A DNA stretch of 64,000 nt from NCBI GenBank assembly GCA_016790175.1, contig JAEUPI010000140.1:1-64000 (forward strand), given 5' to 3'. This document shows positions 22,078 through 30,749 of the stretch, piece after piece; positions within the stretch are counted from its first letter, which is position 1; every line of letters begins with the position of its first letter. This DNA is from Burkholderiaceae bacterium (lineage in GTDB: Bacteria; Pseudomonadota; Gammaproteobacteria; Burkholderiales; Burkholderiaceae_C). The position numbers and the translations under genes were made by a program. The notes beneath the pieces are model-generated. The model was given only the letters and a program-made list of their open reading frames with translations, ran no database searches and was not told the origin of the DNA.

Positions 22078-24342
22078 TCAGGCCCGCACGCAGTCGACAT
22101 AGTAGCTGCGCTGGAAGCCTTCGGTGTCGTTTTCCACCAGGCCGTGCACGTCGGTATCGAACCCGGGGAACCTGGCGTTGAACTCCTGCGCAAAACGCAA
22201 GTACTCGACGATGCGCCGATTGAAGCGCTCACCCGGGATCAGCAGCGGTATGCCCGGCGGATAGGGCGTCAGCAACGCGGTCGTGATGCGACCCTCGAGC
22301 TCCTCGATCGGCACTCGCTCGGTGTCGCGATGGGCGATGCGGGCATAGGCCTCCGACGGCTTCATCGCGGGCTGCAGGTCCGACAGGTACATCTCGGTGG
22401 TCAGACGCGCGATGTCGCCCTTGGCGTAGGTCTCGTGGATCGACTGGCAAAGATCGCGCAGCCCCGAGCGCTCGTACTTCGGATGGTGCTGACAGAACTC
22501 GGGCAGGATGCGCCACATCGGCGCGTTCTTGTCGTAGTCGTCCTTGAACTGCTGCAGCGCAGCCACCATGGTGTTCCATCGGCCCTTCGTGATGCCGATC
22601 GTGAACATGATGAAGAACGAGTAAAGGCCTGTCTTCTCGACCACCACGCCATGTTCGGCGAGGTACTTGGTGACGATGGCCGCCGGAATACCCGTCTTGG
22701 CGAACTTGCCGGTCACGTCCAGACCGGGCGTGACCACCGTGCTCTTGATCGGATCGAGCATGTTGAAGCCCGGGGCCAGATCACCGAAGCCGTGCCACTT
22801 CTCGTTGGCAGTCAGCATCCAGTCGTCGCGTTTGCCGATGCCCTCAGTCGCCAGGCGCGGGGGGCCCCAGACCTGGAACCACCAGTCGCGGCCCCAGTCC
22901 TTGTCGATCTTGCGCATCGCGCGGCGGAATTCGAGCGACTCGAGGATGCTCTCCTCCACCAACGCAGTGCCGCCCGGCGGCTCCATCATCGCGGCCGCCA
23001 CGTCGCAAGACGCGATGATCGCGTACTGCGGCGATGTCGACGTGTGCATCAGATAGGCCTCGTTGAAGAGCGCGCGGTCGAGCCGGCGCGTCTCGGTATC
23101 GGCCACCAGGATTTGCGACGCCTGCGACAGGCCCGCCAGCAGCTTGTGGGTCGACTGCGTCGCGAAGACCAGTGCCTCCTTCGTGCGCGGTCGGTCCTTG
23201 CCGATTGCGTGCATGCCCTTGTAGAAGTCGTGGAAGGTCGCATGCGGCAGCCAGGCCTCGTCGAAGTGCAGCGTATCGATGTAGCCGTCCTGAAGCGACT
23301 TGATCTGGTCGACGTTGTAGAGCACGCCGTCGTAAGTGCTCTGCGTCAGCGTCATGATGCGCGGTCTCACCTTCTGCGCATCAGTGCCGGCCAGCAGGGG
23401 ATTGGCCGCGATGCGACGGCGGATCGCCTCGGGTTCGAACTCCGCACGCGGTATCGGGCCGATGATGCCGAGGTGGTTGCGCGTCGGCGTCATGAACACC
23501 GGCACGGCCCCGGTCATGATGATCGAATGCAGGATGCTCTTGTGGCAGTTGCGGTCGACCACGACCACGTCGCCCGGCGCTACCGTGTGGTGCCACACCA
23601 TCTTGTTGCTGGTGCTGGTGCCGTTGGTGACGAAGAAGCAGTGGTCGGCGTTGAAGATGCGTGCGGCGTTCTTCTCGCTGGCCGCCACCGGGCCGGTGTG
23701 GTCGAGCAGCTGGCCAAGCTCGTCGACGGCATTGCACACGTCGGCGCGCAGCATGTTCTCGCCGAAGAACTGGTGGAACATCTGGCCCACCGGGCTCTTC
23801 AGGAAGGCCACGCCGCCCGAATGCCCCGGGCAGTGCCATGAGTACGAGCCGTCCTGCGCGTAGTCCACCAAGGCCTTGAAGAAGGGCGGCGCCACGCTGT
23901 CGAGGTAGCTTCGCGCCTCGCGGATGATGTGCCGCGCCACGAACTCCGGCGTGTCCTCGAACATGTGAATGAAGCCGTGCAGCTCGCGCAGGATGTCGTT
24001 CGGAATGTGCTGCGAAGTGCGCGTCTCGCCGTACAGATAGATCGGGATGTCGGCGTTGCGCCGGCGGATCTCGCCGATGAAGTTGCGCAGATTCACGATT
24101 GCCGTGGCCGGGTTCTGGTCCGGGCCCGGCGTGAACTCCTCGTCGTCGATCGACAGGATGAATGCGCTGGCGCGACTCTGTTGCTGCGCAAACTGCGACA
24201 GATCGCCATAGCTGGTGACGCCCAGTACCTCCATGCCTTCCTTCTCGATCGCCGAGGCCAGCGCCCGGATGCCGAGACCGGACGCGTTCTCGGAGCGGAA
24301 ATCCTCATCGATGATGACGATGGGGAAGTGAAAGCGCAGCAT
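22078..24342 (-). CDS. basic amino acid decarboxylase (Orn/Lys/Arg class, PLP)
   Basis: 754 residues. Large group III PLP decarboxylase that removes CO2 from arginine, lysine or ornithine. N-terminal receiver-like wing domain (residues 1-130), then the PLP domain with Schiff-base Lys400 in STHKLLAGLSQAS, HFDEAWLPHA and FFVTNGTST. Length and pattern match E. coli AdiA, LdcC and SpeF equally well by eye, so the substrate is not assigned. The ATG at 24340-24342 has GGAG ten bases upstream. No amino acid antiporter gene adjoins, so an acid-resistance role is not shown; polyamine synthesis is possible. Confidence 0.9.
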   Translation of the reverse strand: MLRFHFPIVIIDEDFRSENASGLGIRALASAIEKEGMEVLGVTSYGDLSQFAQQQSRASAFILSIDDEEFTPGPDQNPATAIVNLRNFIGEIRRRNADIPIYLYGETRTSQHIPNDILRELHGFIHMFEDTPEFVARHIIREARSYLDSVAPPFFKALVDYAQDGSYSWHCPGHSGGVAFLKSPVGQMFHQFFGENMLRADVCNAVDELGQLLDHTGPVAASEKNAARIFNADHCFFVTNGTSTSNKMVWHHTVAPGDVVVVDRNCHKSILHSIIMTGAVPVFMTPTRNHLGIIGPIPRAEFEPEAIRRRIAANPLLAGTDAQKVRPRIMTLTQSTYDGVLYNVDQIKSLQDGYIDTLHFDEAWLPHATFHDFYKGMHAIGKDRPRTKEALVFATQSTHKLLAGLSQASQILVADTETRRLDRALFNEAYLMHTSTSPQYAIIASCDVAAAMMEPPGGTALVEESILESLEFRRAMRKIDKDWGRDWWFQVWGPPRLATEGIGKRDDWMLTANEKWHGFGDLAPGFNMLDPIKSTVVTPGLDVTGKFAKTGIPAAIVTKYLAEHGVVVEKTGLYSFFIMFTIGITKGRWNTMVAALQQFKDDYDKNAPMWRILPEFCQHHPKYERSGLRDLCQSIHETYAKGDIARLTTEMYLSDLQPAMKPSEAYARIAHRDTERVPIEELEGRITTALLTPYPPGIPLLIPGERFNRRIVEYLRFAQEFNARFPGFDTDVHGLVENDTEGFQRSYYVDCVRA

Positions 24343-24463
24343 CTGAGTCGTTCTCCGGGGACTGGGGCCGCCGTCGCGGGCAGCGCAGTGTAGGACCGAT
24401 TGCACCACCGGCCGGGCTGGCTACACTGCCGATCGCCCGCATCGCGGGCGGGAGGCCGGCTCG

Positions 24464-24904
24464 ATGGACTGGAATGCAGCGGTCGGATGGTGGGTTGCCG
24501 CCGGCGTGCTGGTGGCGGCAGAGCTGGCCACGGGCACCTTCTATCTGCTGATGCTGGCGCTCGGTGCGGCGGCAGGCGCGGTAGCGGCGCATCTGGGCAC
24601 CGGATTCAATGTCCAACTCGTCGCGGCCGCTCTGATCGGCGGGGGCGCTACCGCGCTGTGGCACCTGAAGCGCTTCCGCAACCCGCAGTCGGCACCGGCC
24701 GAAGCCAATCCGGATGTCAATCTAGACATCGGGCAGACCGTGCGCGTCGAGTCCTGGAATGCCGAGGGATCGGCGCAGGTGCACTACCGCGGCGCGTCAT
24801 GGTCGGCGGTCTACCGAGGCAGCGGAACTCCGGCACCCGGCGAGCACACCATCGTGGCCGTGCAGGGCAGCCGGCTGGTGGTGTCGCCGCGCGCCTCGCA
24901 CTGA
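24464..24904 (+). CDS. NfeD-family membrane protein
   Basis: 146 residues: two to three N-terminal membrane helices (residues 8-65) and a C-terminal OB-like beta domain with IGQTVRVESWNAEGSAQVHYRG, the NfeD pattern. NfeD proteins pair with SPFH/stomatin proteins in membrane quality control or microdomains. The SPFH partner starts 28 bases downstream. GGGAGG lies upstream of the ATG. Short NfeD form without the ClpP-like protease domain. Confidence 0.9.
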   Translation: MDWNAAVGWWVAAGVLVAAELATGTFYLLMLALGAAAGAVAAHLGTGFNVQLVAAALIGGGATALWHLKRFRNPQSAPAEANPDVNLDIGQTVRVESWNAEGSAQVHYRGASWSAVYRGSGTPAPGEHTIVAVQGSRLVVSPRASH

Positions 24905-24932
24905 ACAGCAGCAGCCATACAGGAGCCTTCAG

Positions 24933-25844
24933 ATGGAAGTGGCAGCGATCTTCCTCGTCATCGCCGTGATCTTCATCGCGCGCACGTTCAAGATCGTGCC
25001 GCAGCAGCATGCCTGGGTCGTCGAGCGGCTGGGCCGCTTCGACCGGACCTTGACGCCTGGACTGAAGTTCGTGATCCCGTTCGTCGAACGGGTCGCCTAC
25101 AAGCATTCGCTGAAGGAGATTCCGCTCGACGTGCCGAGCCAGGTGTGCATCACCAAGGACAACACGCAGCTCCAGGTGGACGGCATCCTGTACTTCCAGG
25201 TCACCGATGCCATGCGCGCCAGCTACGGCTCGTCGAACTACATCATCGCGATCACTCAGCTGGCCCAGACGACGCTGCGCTCGGTGATCGGAAAGATGGA
25301 ACTCGACAAGACGTTCGAGGAGCGCACGTCGATCAACACCGCCGTCGTCAATGCGCTCGACGAGGCGGCGCTGAACTGGGGCGTCAAGGTGCTGCGCTAT
25401 GAGATCAAGGACCTCACGCCGCCGACCGAAATCCTGCGCTCGATGCAGGCGCAGATCACCGCCGAGCGCGAGAAGCGGGCACTGATCGCCGCCTCGGAGG
25501 GCAAGCGCCAGGAGCAGATCAACCTCGCCGAGGGCCAGCGCCAGGCGTTCATCGCCAAGAGTGAAGGCGAGCGCCAGTCGGAGATCAACCTGGCGCAGGG
25601 CGAGGCCGCAGCGATCACCGCGGTGGCCGAAGCCACCGCCGACGCGATCCGAAAGATTGCCGCAGCCATCGAACAGCCGGGCGGCGCGCAAGCCGTGCAG
25701 CTCAAGGTCGCCGAGAAGGCGGTCGATGCCTATCAACACCTCGCCCGCACCAACAACACGATGATCGTGCCGGGCAACATGACCGAGGTGGCGGCACTGA
25801 TCGCGACCGCGATGGCGCTGATGAAGGGTGGCGCGAAAGGATGA
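24933..25844 (+). CDS. SPFH/band 7 membrane protein (stomatin/QmcA-like)
   Basis: 303 residues: one N-terminal membrane helix (VAAIFLVIAVIFIARTF), a PHB/band 7 domain with PQQHAWVVERLGRF and KEIPLDVPSQ, then an alpha-helical Glu/Gln/Lys/Arg-rich coiled coil (EGKRQEQINLAEGQRQAFIAKSEGERQ). It forms large membrane-bound rings with its NfeD partner and can act on FtsH-type proteases in other bacteria. The ATG at 24933 has AGGAG at 24921-24925. In operon with NfeD. Confidence 0.92.
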   Translation: MEVAAIFLVIAVIFIARTFKIVPQQHAWVVERLGRFDRTLTPGLKFVIPFVERVAYKHSLKEIPLDVPSQVCITKDNTQLQVDGILYFQVTDAMRASYGSSNYIIAITQLAQTTLRSVIGKMELDKTFEERTSINTAVVNALDEAALNWGVKVLRYEIKDLTPPTEILRSMQAQITAEREKRALIAASEGKRQEQINLAEGQRQAFIAKSEGERQSEINLAQGEAAAITAVAEATADAIRKIAAAIEQPGGAQAVQLKVAEKAVDAYQHLARTNNTMIVPGNMTEVAALIATAMALMKGGAKG

Positions 25845-25887
25845 GTGGATAGAATCGCCGCGCTGGGTGACCCGTGCGCTCTGCCCA

Positions 25888-25978
25888 GGAGGGATGGATG
25901 AGCGGTTTAAGTCGCACGCCTGGAAAGCGTGTGTGGGTTAACAGCCCACCGCGGGTTCGAATCCCGCTCCCTCCGCCA
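25888..25978 (+). tRNA. tRNA-Ser(GGA)
   Basis: 91 bases with the encoded CCA (25976-25978). Acceptor arms GGAGGGA and TCCCTCC pair perfectly; the anticodon stem CACGC/GCGTG holds loop CTGGAAA with anticodon GGA at 25922-25924, and the T-arm GCGGGTTCGAATCCCGC is canonical. A long variable arm is present, as in serine tRNAs. A TAGAAT -10-like element is at 25850-25855. It reads UCC and UCU codons. Confidence 0.95.
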
Positions 25979-25995
25979 GCGACTGCACGAAGACA

Positions 25996-26017
25996 AAGGG
26001 CGCCTCGCGGCGCCCTT
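25996..26017. terminator. bidirectional terminator after tRNA-Ser
   Basis: AAGGGCGCC (25996-26004) pairs with GGCGCCCTT (26009-26017) around a TCGC loop, followed by CTTGCTT on the plus strand and TTTGTCTT on the minus strand. It serves the tRNA transcript and the convergent substrate-binding protein gene. Confidence 0.75.
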
Positions 26018-26041
26018 CTTGCTTCGTCCTGATCGGCTCGA

Positions 26042-27172
26042 TCAGTTCAGCGGCACCTTCTTGCCACCCTGGTAGTTGTACAGCGTCATGGCGGGATTCT
26101 TCAGCTCGCCATCGGCCTCGAAGCCGATGTTGGCCGTCACGCCCTTGTAGTTCACGGCCGCCAGCTTCGGCAGATAGACCTTCGGGTCCCACGAGCCGGC
26201 GTCGATCATCGCCTGCACCAGCACGTGCGTGGCATCGTAGGTGTAGGGCGAGTAGACCTGGAACTGCTTCGGGTACTTGGCGTCGTAGCGTGCCTTCCAG
26301 GCCGTCCCACCAGGCATCTTGGCCAGCGACGCGCCACCCTCGGCGCACACCACGTTGCCCAGCGTCTTGGCACCGCCCGACAGCTCGGTGAGCTTGTCGG
26401 TGCAGATGCCGTCGCCGCCGAAGAACTTCACGTTGGCCAGGCCGAGCTGTTCCATCTGGCGAAGCATCGGGCCGGCTTGCGGGTCCATGCCACCGTAGAA
26501 CACGCCGTCCGGGTTCTTGGCCTTGATGGCAGTGAGGATCGCCATGAAGTCGGTGGCCTTGTCGGTGGTGTATTGCTGATCGACGATTTCAATGCCATTG
26601 GCCTTGGCCGTCTTGGCAAACACCTCGGCCACACCCTGGCCATAGGCCGTGCGATCGTCGATGACCGCCACCTTCTTCAGCTTCAGGTTCTTTGCCGCGT
26701 GCAGCGCCAGACCGGCACCCAGCGCGTTGTCGTTGGCCAGCATCCGGAACGTGGTCTTGAAGCCCTGCGTCGTCAGCTTGGGATTGGTGGCCGACGGCGT
26801 GACGTGCGGGATGCCGCACTGGTTGTAGACGGCCGACGCGGGGATCGTGGTGCCGGAGTTCAGGTGCCCCACCACGCCGGCGACCTTCGCGTCACACAGC
26901 TTCTGCGCCGCAGCGGTGCCCTGCTTCGGATCGGCCGCATCGTCTTCCGCCACCAGCTCGAGCTTGACCTTCTTGCCACCGATCGTCACACCCTTGGCGT
27001 TGAGATCTTCGATCGCCATGCGGGCGCCGTTCTCGTTGTCCTTGCCGTAGTGGGCCTGCGGGCCGGAGACCGGACCGACGTGACCGATCTTGACGACCAC
27101 GTCCTGTGCCGACACCGCGCCGGCGAACAGAGCGGCCGAGGCGGCCACGATGACGTTCAGTTTGACTTGCAT
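26042..27172 (-). CDS. branched-chain amino acid ABC transporter substrate-binding protein (LivJ/LivK type)
   Basis: 376 residues. A signal peptide ends at AVSA before QDVVVKIGHVGPVSG, and the type I periplasmic binding fold with HLNSGTTIPASAVYN and YDATHVLVQAM follows, as in LivJ/LivK proteins that deliver Leu/Ile/Val or related compounds. AGGAGG stands eight bases before the ATG at 27170-27172. No liv permease or ATPase gene is adjacent, so it probably works with a transporter encoded elsewhere. Two-Lys pairs and few cysteines are typical of the family. Confidence 0.92.
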   Translation of the reverse strand: MQVKLNVIVAASAALFAGAVSAQDVVVKIGHVGPVSGPQAHYGKDNENGARMAIEDLNAKGVTIGGKKVKLELVAEDDAADPKQGTAAAQKLCDAKVAGVVGHLNSGTTIPASAVYNQCGIPHVTPSATNPKLTTQGFKTTFRMLANDNALGAGLALHAAKNLKLKKVAVIDDRTAYGQGVAEVFAKTAKANGIEIVDQQYTTDKATDFMAILTAIKAKNPDGVFYGGMDPQAGPMLRQMEQLGLANVKFFGGDGICTDKLTELSGGAKTLGNVVCAEGGASLAKMPGGTAWKARYDAKYPKQFQVYSPYTYDATHVLVQAMIDAGSWDPKVYLPKLAAVNYKGVTANIGFEADGELKNPAMTLYNYQGGKKVPLN

Positions 27173-27333
27173 GAAGAGAACCTCCTGGGGGGATGGGTTG
27201 GGAGCGTGAGAGCCTGTTGTTTCTCAGCGGGCGACACGATACCCCAAACGTCTGACGCACCATAGCGGGATTCCCGGGGTTTCCCGCAGTTTCCCCACCG
27301 GCGCGGGCATCGCCGCCAGCGGCTTCAACGCGA

Positions 27334-27705
27334 CTATGAGTTGCCGCGATGACGCGCGACCTCCTCGGCCACCGCGCGCGCGACGATTTCTCGCACCGTC
27401 ATCGCCAACTGCTTGCGCGCCTCGTCCGCCAGGGCCGTGGTCAGCCGGTTGATGGCCGGCGCCAGGACGTCGCGCATGCGGTGCTCGAACAGCACGTCGA
27501 TCTGCGGCTGCAGCCGCACGAGCACCTGTTCGGCGATGCGCGCCTCGTGCACCAGCGCCGCGGCCAGCAAGGGCGTGGGCGCGATATCGCTGTCCGGTCG
27601 TAGCGGAGCCTCGGCCGTCACCGCTGCAGCCGCCGGTGGCGGCACGTCTCTCACGACCTCGGTAAGCGTCGGCACGCGTTGCGGCGGAGGCGGTTCTGGG
27701 GTCAT
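27334..27705 (-). CDS. DUF2486-type hypothetical protein
   Basis: 123 residues: Pro-rich N-terminus, then a long amphipathic helix region rich in Ala, Arg and Glu (EARIAEQVLVRLQPQIDVLFEHRM and onward). Its size, composition and position next to holC match the DUF2486 family common in Burkholderiales, assigned from memory. Function unknown. The ATG overlaps the holC TGA by four bases, so it is coupled to holC. Confidence 0.65.
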   Translation of the reverse strand: MTPEPPPPQRVPTLTEVVRDVPPPAAAAVTAEAPLRPDSDIAPTPLLAAALVHEARIAEQVLVRLQPQIDVLFEHRMRDVLAPAINRLTTALADEARKQLAMTVREIVARAVAEEVARHRGNS

Positions 27706-28145
27706 CCGGCAGCGTGGTTCGTCGGGCTCAGGTGCTCGGGCTTGCAGCCCTGGCTCTCATAGTAGCGCCAGCGCTGCCGACCCTCCTGTCGCTCCAGCGC
27801 CTCGGTGCCGACCAACTCGACGATGCGCTCGAATCGCGCATAGTCGGCCGCCGGTTGAGGCCCCAGATTGACCAGCACGCTGGCCTGGAGATCGGGGCGG
27901 GCCTCGGCGACCAGCCAGATCGGCGTGCGATGCAGTGGCGCCTCCACCCGCTGGCCGGCCTGCAGGCGCGCATGCGGCACGAACTCCTGCTGCTCGAAAG
28001 TCCACAGCAGCGGATCGAGCCGGGCCAGCACGTCGGCCTCGCCGCGCACCTCGACGCGCCGACCCTGGCGATAGGCTTTGCGCAGCAGGCGGCAGGCGTA
28101 GACGAGTTTGTCGGGCAAGCCGGAATGAAAGGCCACGTCGGTCAC
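27702..28145 (-). CDS. holC: DNA polymerase III subunit chi
   Basis: 147 residues, normal for the family. Chi links the clamp loader (through psi) to single-stranded DNA-binding protein. The fold is visible as DVAFHSGLPDKLVYACRLLRKAYRQG, LLWTFEQQEFVPHAR, TPIWL and an Arg-rich C-terminus. Located between pepA (18 bases upstream) and the DUF2486-type gene, an arrangement normal for beta-proteobacteria. Confidence 0.93.
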   Translation of the reverse strand: MTDVAFHSGLPDKLVYACRLLRKAYRQGRRVEVRGEADVLARLDPLLWTFEQQEFVPHARLQAGQRVEAPLHRTPIWLVAEARPDLQASVLVNLGPQPAADYARFERIVELVGTEALERQEGRQRWRYYESQGCKPEHLSPTNHAAG

Positions 28146-28163
28146 GCCAGACCCGTCCGAACC

Positions 28164-29630
28164 TCAGTGGTTCTGCGCCTGCGCCAGCACGAAGTGCGTG
28201 AGCAGCCCCACCGGCCTGCCGGTGGCACCCTTGTTGGCCCCGGAGCGCCAGCCGGTGCCGGCAATGTCCAGGTGGGCCCAGCGCAGCTTGCCGGTGAAGC
28301 GCTTCAGGAACATGGCCGCGGTGATGGCGCCGCCCGCCCGCGGCCCCACATTGGCCATGTCGGCGAAATGGCTCTTCAGCACCTCGTCGTACTCGGCGTC
28401 CAGCGGCATGCGCCAGCAGGGATCGAGCGCGGCGTCACCGGCTGCCAGCAGCTGTTGAGCCAGCTCTTCCTCCGGCGAGAACATGCCGCTGCGATGGTGT
28501 CCGAGTGCGATCACGCAGGCCCCGGTCAGCGTGGCGATGTCGACCACGGCCTTGGGCTTGAGGCGTTCGGCATAGGTCAGCGCATCGCACAGGATCAACC
28601 GGCCTTCGGCGTCGGTGTTCAGGATCTCGATGGTCTGTCCCGACAGGCTGGTCACCACGTCGCCCGGCTTGACCGAGCGACCGCTTGGCAGGTTCTCGCA
28701 GGCCGCGATCAGACCCACCAGGTTGACCTTGGCCTTGAGCCGGACCACGGCGCGCATCGTGCCGAGCACGCTGGCCGCGCCACCCATGTCGAACTTCATC
28801 TCGTCCATTTCGGCTGCCGGCTTGATCGAGATGCCGCCGGAGTCGAAGGTGATGCCCTTGCCGACCAGCACGACCGGCGCATCGTGCGCAGCCGCACCCT
28901 GGTAGCGCAGCACGATGAAGCGCGGCGGCTCCTCCGAGCCCTGGGCCACCGCCAGGAACGAGCCCATACCGAGCTTCTCGATCTCCTTGCGCCCGAGCAC
29001 GTCGACCTTGAGATCGGCACTGCGCGCCAGCTCCTGCGCCTGCTCGGCCAGGTGCGTCGGCGTGCAGTGATTGCCGGGGCGGTTGGCCAGTTCGCGGGCC
29101 ATCGTCACGCCCTCGACGATGGCCGCGCCGCGGCGCAGCCCCAACGTGACGTCGGGGGCCGCCTTGGCGTCGCTCAGCAGCGTGATCTTCGACAGCCGAG
29201 GCGCCGGGCCGGCGCTCGGCTTGGTGTGGCGGTACAGATAGGCGGCGTCACCGGCCGCGGTGGCCAGCGCCTCGGCATGTGCGGCCGTCGGACCGGACGC
29301 GCCGACCAGTGCGACCGCGAGATGCCTCGCCCCCAGCCCCTTCAACGCGTTCAACGCCGGCACCAGCGCGGCCTTCACCGCCCGCGGCGATTCGTCGCCC
29401 GCCACCGCGAACATCACCCGCGGCGCCTTGACGCCCGCGACCCGCCCTGCGTAAAGGGTGCGCGACGCCTTCAGCGCCAGGTCACCATGGTGCACGGCGG
29501 CGTCGATGGCGCCGGCGATCGGACGCGGCAGCCCCTGAGGCGGCTTGGTGCCGGTCAGCACGACCAGCAATGCATCGGCATCGGCCTTGGCCAGCGCACC
29601 AAGCGCCAGCACCTGATTCCTGAAGTCCAT
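28164..29630 (-). CDS. pepA: leucyl aminopeptidase (cytosol aminopeptidase, M17)
   Basis: 488 residues. M17 metallo-aminopeptidase with two metal ions; hexameric in the cytosol, and in some bacteria also a DNA-binding protein. The motifs VLVGKGITFDSGGISIKP, with metal and catalytic lysine, and NTDAEGRLIL are complete. The N-terminus begins close to the E. coli PepA start. The ATG at 29628-29630 has no Shine-Dalgarno sequence. Only 27 bases separate it from the divergent lptF start. Confidence 0.96.
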   Translation of the reverse strand: MDFRNQVLALGALAKADADALLVVLTGTKPPQGLPRPIAGAIDAAVHHGDLALKASRTLYAGRVAGVKAPRVMFAVAGDESPRAVKAALVPALNALKGLGARHLAVALVGASGPTAAHAEALATAAGDAAYLYRHTKPSAGPAPRLSKITLLSDAKAAPDVTLGLRRGAAIVEGVTMARELANRPGNHCTPTHLAEQAQELARSADLKVDVLGRKEIEKLGMGSFLAVAQGSEEPPRFIVLRYQGAAAHDAPVVLVGKGITFDSGGISIKPAAEMDEMKFDMGGAASVLGTMRAVVRLKAKVNLVGLIAACENLPSGRSVKPGDVVTSLSGQTIEILNTDAEGRLILCDALTYAERLKPKAVVDIATLTGACVIALGHHRSGMFSPEEELAQQLLAAGDAALDPCWRMPLDAEYDEVLKSHFADMANVGPRAGGAITAAMFLKRFTGKLRWAHLDIAGTGWRSGANKGATGRPVGLLTHFVLAQAQNH

Positions 29631-29657
29631 AATTCGCCCGGGTTTCGAGGTGGGGCG

Positions 29658-30749
29658 ATGTTATTCGATTCGACTTTGCGCAAGGAGCTTGCGCGCGGCT
29701 TCGGAGCGACGCTGGTCGTGATCCTCACCATCGTGATCACGATGATGCTGATCCGCACGCTCGGCATGGCCGCCAAGGGCGCGGTCGCGCCCGCCGACGT
29801 GGTGCTGCTGATGGGCTACACCGTGCTGGCGCATCTGCCGACGATCCTCGCCTTGTCGCTGTTCATCTCGATCGTCGTCACGCTCGGCCGCATGTACCGT
29901 GACAGCGAGATGGCGATCTGGTTCGCCAGCGGCCTGGGTCTGGTGCGCTTCGTGCGCCCCGTGCTGCGCATGGCCTGGCCGGTGCTGCTGGTGGTGGCGT
30001 TGCTGGTGCTGCTGGTGTGGCCCTGGGGCAACCGCAGCAGCGCCGAGCTGCGTGACCGCTACGAGCAACGATCCGACCTGTCGCGCGTGACGCCCGGCGT
30101 GTTCCAGACCTCGCGCGACGGCAACCGCGTGTTCTTCATCGACAAGGCCAGCGACGAGGCGATGAACGCCCGCGGCGTCTTCGTTCTCGCCAACTCCGAC
30201 CATGCCGAGTCGCTGACCTCGGCGCGCGGCGGGCACATCGCGGTCATCGGCGACGAGCGATTCCTGGTGCTCGAGAAGGGCCAGCGTGCGCAGATCGACG
30301 CCAGCTCCGGCGAGCGCACGCTGTCCAGCTTCCAGCGTTACCAGATCCTCGCCGACGATCGCAGCGTTCGCCGAGCGTCGGCACGCGCGCCGCGAACGAT
30401 GGCCACGCTCGATCTGATGGTCGAGCCCAATGCGCGCAACCAGGCCGAACTGGCCTGGCGCTTCGGATTGCTGCTCGGCGCGGTGAACCTGCTGCTGCTC
30501 GGCGTCGGGCTCGCGGCGATCAATCCACGCAGGGCCTCGAACTGGAACCTGCTGTTCGCGCTGCTCGGGTTCGTTGTCTACTACAACCTGATCAACCTGT
30601 CCCAGGCCTGGGTCACGAACGGGCGTCTCGCGCTCGGCCCGGCACTCGCCCTCGTACATGGCGGTGCCTTCGTGCTGGCCCTGTCGCTGATCTGGTGGCG
30701 TGATCACGGCACCGTGCTGCGGCTCTGGCCGCGAGGGGTGACGGCATGA
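29658..30749 (+). CDS. lptF: LPS export ABC transporter permease LptF
   Basis: 363 residues with six membrane helices, three on each side of a periplasmic beta-jellyroll (about residues 105-260), the LptF plan. LptF, LptG and LptB extract LPS from the inner membrane for transport to the outer membrane. MLFDSTLRKELARGFGATL starts at the ATG 29658 with GAGG upstream; the open frame continues far upstream without a stop, but over pepA. Overlaps lptG by four bases. Confidence 0.95.
   Translation: MLFDSTLRKELARGFGATLVVILTIVITMMLIRTLGMAAKGAVAPADVVLLMGYTVLAHLPTILALSLFISIVVTLGRMYRDSEMAIWFASGLGLVRFVRPVLRMAWPVLLVVALLVLLVWPWGNRSSAELRDRYEQRSDLSRVTPGVFQTSRDGNRVFFIDKASDEAMNARGVFVLANSDHAESLTSARGGHIAVIGDERFLVLEKGQRAQIDASSGERTLSSFQRYQILADDRSVRRASARAPRTMATLDLMVEPNARNQAELAWRFGLLLGAVNLLLLGVGLAAINPRRASNWNLLFALLGFVVYYNLINLSQAWVTNGRLALGPALALVHGGAFVLALSLIWWRDHGTVLRLWPRGVTA

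Noticed and set aside
22144..23841. Long plus-strand open frame opposite the decarboxylase gene
   Set aside because: Shadow frame rich in His, Arg and Val with no recognisable domain; the minus-strand gene is well supported.
25850..25855. TAGAAT ahead of several genes (25850, 41442, 51001, 53504, 6830) as full promoters
   Set aside because: The -10 sequence recurs, but matching -35 elements at proper spacing are not seen except for the rimP operon; too weak to list each one.
27262..27290. Hairpin of GCGGGA and TCCCGC downstream of the DUF2486-type gene
   Set aside because: Weak stem with a long loop and no T-tract; not convincing as a terminator.
27714..29657. Long open frame joined to the lptF start
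   Set aside because: It is antisense to pepA and holC, with composition typical of GC-rich shadow frames; LptF starts at 29658.
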